From Lutibacter agarilyticus (GTDB lineage: Bacteria > Bacteroidota > Bacteroidia > Flavobacteriales > Flavobacteriaceae), in the NCBI RefSeq assembly GCF_900188235.1, contig NZ_FZNT01000001.1, positions 62,001-126,000 on the forward strand: 64,000 nucleotides of DNA, given 5' to 3'. The stretch's first letter is position 1. The number at the start of each line of letters is the position of its first letter. The notes under the pieces are model-generated. The model did not search any database and was not told the DNA's origin. It worked only from the letters and a program-made list of their open reading frames with translations. Below are positions 59,072 through 64,000 of this stretch, one piece after another. Both the position numbers and the translations under genes were made by a program.

Positions 59072-60166
59072 ATGAGTACAAAAATTTCAAAAGTTGATGT
59101 TCGTCTATTTACGGTGCCTTTACCAGAAGTAATGTCGGATGCAAAACATGGAGACCATTATCATTTCGAATTGGTTACTGTAACCATAACTTTAGAAGAT
59201 GGTAGCGAAGGAACTGGATATACTTACACAGGTGGAAAAGGTGGTTTTGCCATTAAAGCAATGATTGAGCACGATTTTGCCAATGTTTTAGTTGGAAAAG
59301 ATGGTGCTGATATTGAGGGTATTTATGATTTTTTAGAATGGCATATACATTATGTAGGTCGTGGTGGTATCGCTTCATTTGCTATTTCAGCAGTTGATAT
59401 TGCTTTATGGGATATTCGTTGTAAAAAATTCGATCAGCCTCTTTGGAAAGTTGCTGGTGGTGCAGATAACACATGTAAAGCATATTGTGGCGGAATTGAT
59501 TTAATGTTTCCAATTGAGAAGTTATTAAATAATATGAAAGGTTATTTAGCGAGTGGATTTAATGCTGTTAAAATTAAAATAGGTCGTGAAAATTTACAAG
59601 AAGATTTAGATCGAATTAAAGCGGTTAGAGAATATATTGGGCCAGATGTTACTTTTATGGTAGATGCCAATTACTCAATGACTGTTGAAAAAGCAATTAA
59701 AGCTATTGAAGGTTTTAAACAATACAATATTACTTGGTTTGAAGAACCAATTATTCCAGACAATTACAAAGGTTTTGGTGAAATTGCTGATAAAACAGGT
59801 TTTCCGTTAGCAATGGGTGAAAACTTACATACTATTCACGAATTTGAATACGCAATGGATCAAGCAAAATTATCATTTGTTCAGCCAGATGCTTCAAACT
59901 GTGGAGGTGTTACAGGTTGGTTGGCAGCAGCTAAATTAGCCGCAAAAAATAACATTCCTGCTTGCTCTCACGGAATGCAAGAGTTACACGTAAGCTTGGT
60001 TTCTTCTCAGCCAAATGCAGGTTGGTTAGAGGTACATAGTTTCCCTATTGATCAATATACAACAAGACCGCTAGTTGTTGAAAATCATAGAGCTGTAGCA
60101 CCAGATTATCCTGGAGTTGGAGTTATTTTTAATTGGGATAAATTAAGTCCTTACGAAGAAAAATAA
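59072..60166 (+). CDS. aci: 3,6-anhydro-L-galactonate cycloisomerase (enolase superfamily)
   Basis: A 364-residue enolase-superfamily (mandelate-racemase group) protein. The N-terminal capping domain contains [13 protein letters not shown] and [12 protein letters not shown], which closely recall known AHGA cycloisomerases. The barrel carries the KxK pair Lys167/Lys169 (VKIKIG), metal ligands in MVDANYS, FEEP and MGEN, and His in SHGMQE. The enzyme opens 3,6-anhydro-L-galactonate to 2-keto-3-deoxy-L-galactonate. It sits between GH3 and mutarotase genes. The recalled similarity is from memory, but together with GH117 in the operon the call is fairly secure. Confidence 0.88.
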   Translation: MSTKISKVDVRLFTVPLPEVMSDAKHGDHYHFELVTVTITLEDGSEGTGYTYTGGKGGFAIKAMIEHDFANVLVGKDGADIEGIYDFLEWHIHYVGRGGIASFAISAVDIALWDIRCKKFDQPLWKVAGGADNTCKAYCGGIDLMFPIEKLLNNMKGYLASGFNAVKIKIGRENLQEDLDRIKAVREYIGPDVTFMVDANYSMTVEKAIKAIEGFKQYNITWFEEPIIPDNYKGFGEIADKTGFPLAMGENLHTIHEFEYAMDQAKLSFVQPDASNCGGVTGWLAAAKLAAKNNIPACSHGMQELHVSLVSSQPNAGWLEVHSFPIDQYTTRPLVVENHRAVAPDYPGVGVIFNWDKLSPYEEK

Positions 60167-60190
60167 AAATAAACCAAACCAAACATACTT

Positions 60191-61225
60191 ATGAATATAA
60201 ATAAAACTGATTTTGGAGTCTTTAATGACGAAAAAACAGAAATATATACACTAAAAAATAACAATGGGGTTGAAGTTAAAATTACCAATTATGGTGCAAC
60301 AATAACTTCATTAATTGTTCCAAATTCAAAAGGAGAATTAGAAAATATTGCCTGTGGTTTTGATACGCTAGAAGGATATTTTGGGAAAGATTATGTTGAA
60401 AACTCACCTTATTTTGGAAGCACAGTTGGAAGATATTGTTCTCAAATAAAAGATGCTAAATTTACCTTAAACGGAAAAGAATTTCAATTAGCAGCAAATT
60501 GTGGAGATAATAATTTACACGGTGGAGTAGTAGGTTTTGATAAAAGAATATGGACTGCTGAAATTATAGGAACTTCTTTAAAAATGTCTTTATTCAGTAA
60601 AGATTTAGAAGAAGGTTATCCTGGGAATGTTGAGGTTTCTGTTGTGTTTTCTTTAACCGAAGAAAACGAGTTAAAAATAGATTATAGTGCAACTCCAGAT
60701 CAAGATACACCTTTAGCTTTAACAAATCACACTTATTTTAATTTAAATGCTTTTTCTTCAACCGTTGAAAATCACATTGCGCAAGTAAACACTTCAAAAA
60801 GGCAAGTGATGGATGAAACTGGTGCAGGTACAGGTGAAATTGTAAATGTAGAAGGTGAAGCAGATGATTTAACAGTTGGGAAAAAAATAGGAGATGTGCA
60901 CCAAGCCATTGGAGATGGTTTTGAACATTTCTATGTTTTTGACAACCCTAATTTTGAATTGCAAGAAGTGGCAAAAATAACATCTGAAACGTCTGGTCGT
61001 TCACTAACAGTATTATCTACAGAACCTTGTATGTTGTTATATACAGGTAAATATACCTCAGATGCTATCAAACGAGAAAACGGGGAACAATACGGGAAAT
61101 ACAGAGGTTTTTGTTGTGAAACACACCGCTTACAAAATGGACCAAATATTGAAAATTCTCCAAAATCAATAACAAAAGCAGGAGAAAAATTTAAAAGTAC
61201 CACCATCTTTAAATTTGGATGGTAA
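60191..61225 (+). CDS. galM: aldose 1-epimerase (GalM family)
   Basis: A 344-residue mutarotase of the GalM type. Substrate-binding His are in NNLHGGVVGFD and LTNHTYFNL, and the catalytic Glu is in GFCCETHRLQNGP, where many family members read LETQ. It has no signal peptide, so it acts in the cytosol, probably on D-galactose or AHG released from neoagarobiose. It lies 24 nt after the cycloisomerase gene and 37 nt before the RhaT-like transporter gene. Confidence 0.9.
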   Translation: MNINKTDFGVFNDEKTEIYTLKNNNGVEVKITNYGATITSLIVPNSKGELENIACGFDTLEGYFGKDYVENSPYFGSTVGRYCSQIKDAKFTLNGKEFQLAANCGDNNLHGGVVGFDKRIWTAEIIGTSLKMSLFSKDLEEGYPGNVEVSVVFSLTEENELKIDYSATPDQDTPLALTNHTYFNLNAFSSTVENHIAQVNTSKRQVMDETGAGTGEIVNVEGEADDLTVGKKIGDVHQAIGDGFEHFYVFDNPNFELQEVAKITSETSGRSLTVLSTEPCMLLYTGKYTSDAIKRENGEQYGKYRGFCCETHRLQNGPNIENSPKSITKAGEKFKSTTIFKFGW

Positions 61226-61262
61226 TTAAAAAATTAAACCAAACACTTAAAATTTAATAATT

Positions 61263-62276
61263 ATGATTGAAGGAATTATTTTAGCCATAGGAGCAGGATT
61301 GATGCTTGGCTTATATGCATTACCAGAAAAATTCACAAAAGATTTTAAATTCGAAAACACATGGGGATTGTTCTTTATGTTAACTATGTTTTTAGTACCC
61401 ATAATAGCATCCATTTTTCTTATAAACGATTTTAGTGGAGTATTTGCAGCTGTACCTACAGATATTTTATTTAAAATGGCAGGAGCAAGTGTATTGTGGG
61501 GAGTAGGTGTTATGATGTGGGGAAAAGCGATAAATCATATTGGTTTATCACTAGGTTTTTCTATTTTTATTGGAACAGTAATTTTAGTCGGGTCAATATT
61601 ACCTTTCGTTGTTGAAGGCTTACCGGAATCTAATGTGTTCTTTACAATTCTTGGAGGAATTTTTGTTGTATTATTAGGAGTGTTATTTAACGGACAAGCT
61701 GGTTTTACAAGAGAAATTGATGAAATTGCATCTGGAAATAATACAAAAGAAAAAGGATCCATGGTTACAGGGATTTCAATTGCTGTAATTGGTGGTTTAT
61801 TAGCTACCGGTTTTAGCTATGCAAATGCAGTAGGAAGACCATTTATTCATGAAGCTTCTCAAGCAGCTGGAAATCCAGAATGGGTTACTGCTGTAGGAGT
61901 AATGTTCCCTATTTTTATAAGTGGAGGTATAGTAATGGCAGCTTATTTTGCTTATCAGTTAACTACTAAAAAAGCTTGGGGAGATTTTAAAACACCAAAT
62001 TTTGCTAAAAACTTTTGGTTAATTTTAATCATGGCTGTTTTTCATTATGCAGCTTCAGCATTATTTGCTTTCGCAGCATTTAAATTAGGTGAAATAGGTA
62101 ATACTGTTGGGTATGCAATTTTTAATACTTCATGTGTTGCTACTGCTATTGTAAGCGGAATTATTACCAAAGAATGGGTAGACGCATCTAGTAAAGCTAA
62201 AAACTATTTATATCTAAGTTTAGCTTGTATGATTCTTGGAATTGTAATCATTGCTGTTGGTAATGGAATTTCATAA
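61263..62276 (+). CDS. RhaT-family sugar:H+ symporter
   Basis: A 337-residue membrane protein with ten predicted helices and the RhaT features ILAIGAGLMLGLYALPEKF, VLWGVGVMMWGKAINHIGLSLGFS and AGFTREIDE. The family imports L-rhamnose with a proton. Within this operon the cargo is more likely AHG or another galactan-derived sugar, because no rhamnose isomerase, kinase or aldolase genes are visible. It acts in the inner membrane. It follows the mutarotase gene, so import and anomer exchange may be coupled. Confidence 0.85.
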   Translation: MIEGIILAIGAGLMLGLYALPEKFTKDFKFENTWGLFFMLTMFLVPIIASIFLINDFSGVFAAVPTDILFKMAGASVLWGVGVMMWGKAINHIGLSLGFSIFIGTVILVGSILPFVVEGLPESNVFFTILGGIFVVLLGVLFNGQAGFTREIDEIASGNNTKEKGSMVTGISIAVIGGLLATGFSYANAVGRPFIHEASQAAGNPEWVTAVGVMFPIFISGGIVMAAYFAYQLTTKKAWGDFKTPNFAKNFWLILIMAVFHYAASALFAFAAFKLGEIGNTVGYAIFNTSCVATAIVSGIITKEWVDASSKAKNYLYLSLACMILGIVIIAVGNGIS

Positions 62277-62313
62277 AAACTCAATATTAAATATTAAAAA
62301 ATAAATAATACAA

Positions 62314-63534
62314 ATGAAAAAATCAATATTTTTATTACTTGCTATTACAGGAGTAAGTTTAATTTCTTGTAAGTACGATGACAAAAAAACGAATTCAGAA
62401 ACAACTGCAACTATTGAAATTACAGATGCACAACAAGATTATTTGGGTATAACAAATAAAGATAAATTAAGTGCAGCTTCAAAAAGAGCTTTAGAGTGGC
62501 CTACAGACCTAGGAAATGATTGGTTTTTTGAATACAAAGTTGAAGATTTAAAAGGCGATTTTGCTTATGAAGAAGGTGTTGTGCGAAGAGATCCTAGTGC
62601 TATGATAAAACACGATGGTAAATATTATACATGGTATAGTAGAAGTACAGGTTTGTCTCAAGGATTTGGAGGCGATGTAACAAAAGATAAAGTTTTTCCT
62701 TGGGATAGATGTGATATTTGGTATGCAACTTCTGAAGATGGAATTACTTGGAAAGAAGAAGGTTTAGCAGTTGCTCGTGGAGAAAAAGGAGCGTATGATG
62801 ATCGTTCAGTATTCACGGTTGAAATTATGATTCATGACGGTATTTATTACTTGTGCTACCAAACAGTAAAAGATCCTTATAGTGTTCGTGTTAAAAATCA
62901 GGTTGGTTTGGCTTGGTCTAATTCACCAAATGGTCCTTGGACAAAAAGTGAAGAACCAATTTTAAGTCCTGCAGATAATGGTATTTGGAAAGGTGAAGAG
63001 CAAAACAGATTTAATGTTGAGAAAAAAGGAGATTTTGACAGTCATAAAGTACACGATCCTTGTATTATTCCTTTCAAAGGAAAATTCTACTTATATTATA
63101 AAGGTGAGCAAATGGGTGAGCAAATTACATTTGGTGGTCGTCAAATTAGACATGGAGTTGCTATTGCTGATAATCCAAAAGGGCCATATGTAAAGTCGCC
63201 TTACAATCCAATTAGTAATAGTGGTCACGAAATTTGTGTATGGCCTTACAATGGTGGTATTGCCTCTTTAATTACAACAGATGGACCTGAAAAAAATACA
63301 GTACAATGGTCTCCTGATGGAATTAATTTTGAAATAATGGGAGTGGTAAAAGGAGCACCTCACGCTATTGGATTAAACAGAACAGCAGACAATGAGAAAA
63401 ACCCAACGGAAATTTTAAGATGGGGATTAACACACGAATATAAAAGTTGGGACTATCAATATATTAGAGGTTTCAAAACTTGGAATATGAAAAACCATAC
63501 AGCTAAAGGCGAAAAGGCTACTAGCAAAGAATAA
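62314..63534 (+). CDS. ahgA: GH117 alpha-1,3-(3,6-anhydro-L-galactosidase) (lipoprotein)
   Basis: A 406-residue lipoprotein (VSLISCKYD) with a five-bladed beta-propeller of family GH117. An N-terminal helix-turn (AASKRALEWP) used for dimer swapping in known structures is present. Catalytic positions are conserved: Asp93 in VVRRDPSA, Asp248 in KVHDPC, and His305 and Glu306 in SNSGHEICVW, the unusual His acting with Glu in the family. It cleaves the alpha-1,3 bond at the non-reducing end of neoagaro-oligosaccharides to release AHG. This is the strongest evidence that the substrate contains agarose-type units. It is the last gene before the long terminator. Confidence 0.95.
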   Translation: MKKSIFLLLAITGVSLISCKYDDKKTNSETTATIEITDAQQDYLGITNKDKLSAASKRALEWPTDLGNDWFFEYKVEDLKGDFAYEEGVVRRDPSAMIKHDGKYYTWYSRSTGLSQGFGGDVTKDKVFPWDRCDIWYATSEDGITWKEEGLAVARGEKGAYDDRSVFTVEIMIHDGIYYLCYQTVKDPYSVRVKNQVGLAWSNSPNGPWTKSEEPILSPADNGIWKGEEQNRFNVEKKGDFDSHKVHDPCIIPFKGKFYLYYKGEQMGEQITFGGRQIRHGVAIADNPKGPYVKSPYNPISNSGHEICVWPYNGGIASLITTDGPEKNTVQWSPDGINFEIMGVVKGAPHAIGLNRTADNEKNPTEILRWGLTHEYKSWDYQYIRGFKTWNMKNHTAKGEKATSKE

Positions 63535-63573
63535 TAGAATATCTCATTAAGAAATATTATTTTTAAACAGAGG

Positions 63574-63652
63574 CTGTTTAAAAAGTATCAAAACTTTTCA
63601 TTAGAAACTTAATTTAGGTTCGCAAAAGTTTTACTTTTTAAACAGTTTTTTT
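63574..63652 (+). terminator. long hairpin terminator of the AHG operon
   Basis: CTGTTTAAAAAGT (63574-63586) pairs with ACTTTTTAAACAG (63633-63645) as a 13-bp perfect stem. Further pairing lies inside (AAAACTTTT near 63590 with AAAAGTTTT near 63624). Seven Ts follow at 63646-63652. Confidence 0.88.
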
Positions 63653-63707
63653 GTTTAAGAATAACAATAGTATAAATCAAGAAAGTAAATTTTGATTAAT
63701 ACAGTAT

Positions 63708-64000
63708 TTAATACATTTTTTTAAAAACTAAAGGCGAGCAACCCATAAATTTTTGAAATTGTCTGTAAAAAAAAGGTAAACTTTCATAACCACAATCGTA
63801 GGCAATTTGACTCACCTGTTTATTCGTTTCAATTAAATATTTACAGGCTAAATTTATTCGGTATTCGTTTACAAAAGTAAAAAATGATTTGTTCAATTAT
63901 TTTTAAAAAAAAAAGACAAAAAGATTCAATCCCCATAGATGCTAAATTTGAAACATTTTGCAGGTTAATTTTTAAAATTAAATAGCTTTATTTTATTTTT
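63708..64000 (-). pseudogene. AraC-family regulator remnant (C-terminal HTH, frameshifted)
   Basis: An intact 62-codon frame (63708-63896, TTG start) encodes only the second HTH half of an AraC-type regulator (FVNEYRINLACKYLIETN, IAYDCGYESLPFFYRQF, ending CSPLVFKKMY). Immediately upstream is a stop codon. In another minus-strand frame, at about 63910-63990, the first HTH half is readable (INLQNVSNLASMGIESFC). The break coincides with a run of ten As at 63905-63914. Joining both halves needs at least one frameshift and loss of a stop. It is probably a dead regulator at the edge of the locus; an assembly error at the homopolymer is the alternative. Confidence 0.7.

Overview
The window comes from a marine member of the Bacteroidota, most likely a Flavobacteriaceae. 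The evidence is AT-rich DNA, a SusC/SusD pair, type IX secretion tails, lipoprotein signals, a hybrid two-component regulator and Bacteroidota-type promoters (TTTG / TAnnTTTG). Nearly all of it, about 4.3 kb to 63.6 kb, is one large polysaccharide utilization locus (PUL). The enzymes fit sulfated red-algal galactan (porphyran/agar): two GH86, one GH16, one GH117, three GH2, one GH30, one GH3, five S1-type sulfatases and a CE2-like esterase.

Layout. 1-3.5 kb: a flanking region with the broken tail of a secreted protein, a hypothetical gene, msrA and an EamA transporter. 4.3-12.0 kb, minus strand: a catabolic operon that reads as a complete L-galactose pathway. It has a FucP-type importer, mutarotase, L-galactose dehydrogenase, lactonase, LgoD-like L-galactonate dehydrogenase, UxaB and UxaA, ending at 2-keto-3-deoxy-D-gluconate (KDG). 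12.1-17.5 kb, plus: a LacI regulator and a 1425-residue hybrid sensor. 17.6-37.5 kb, plus: two runs of sulfatases and glycosidases separated by a strong terminator. 37.7 kb: a GH16 endo-enzyme. 39.4-45.8 kb, minus: surface glycan-binding lipoprotein, SusD and SusC. 46.1-47.7 kb, minus: a TPR-LuxR regulator. 48.0-53.2 kb, plus: a T9SS-secreted GH86 and a GH2. 53.4-63.5 kb, plus: a 3,6-anhydro-L-galactose (AHG) operon with GH117, aldehyde dehydrogenase, AHGA cycloisomerase, a Zn-dehydrogenase/SDR pair, GH3, mutarotase and a RhaT-type transporter, closed by a long terminator. The right edge holds a frameshifted AraC-family remnant.

Working model (inference). Secreted GH86 and GH16 cut the polymer at the surface, and SusCD with the binding lipoproteins import oligosaccharides. 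Sulfatases, GH2, GH30, the second GH86 and GH117 finish hydrolysis in the periplasm. L-galactose and AHG are then imported, and their two dedicated pathways both end at KDG. No KDG kinase or aldolase is in the window.

The most notable sequence-level observation is a shared promoter architecture. An 11-bp tandem direct repeat (GTCTAGTTATA-like) lies exactly 30 nt upstream of a -7 box in front of susC, the secreted GH86 and the GH16. A second, separate regulon is marked by two LacI operators (CAAACGTTTG), each placed 2 nt after a -7 box in the divergent L-galactose/lacI region.
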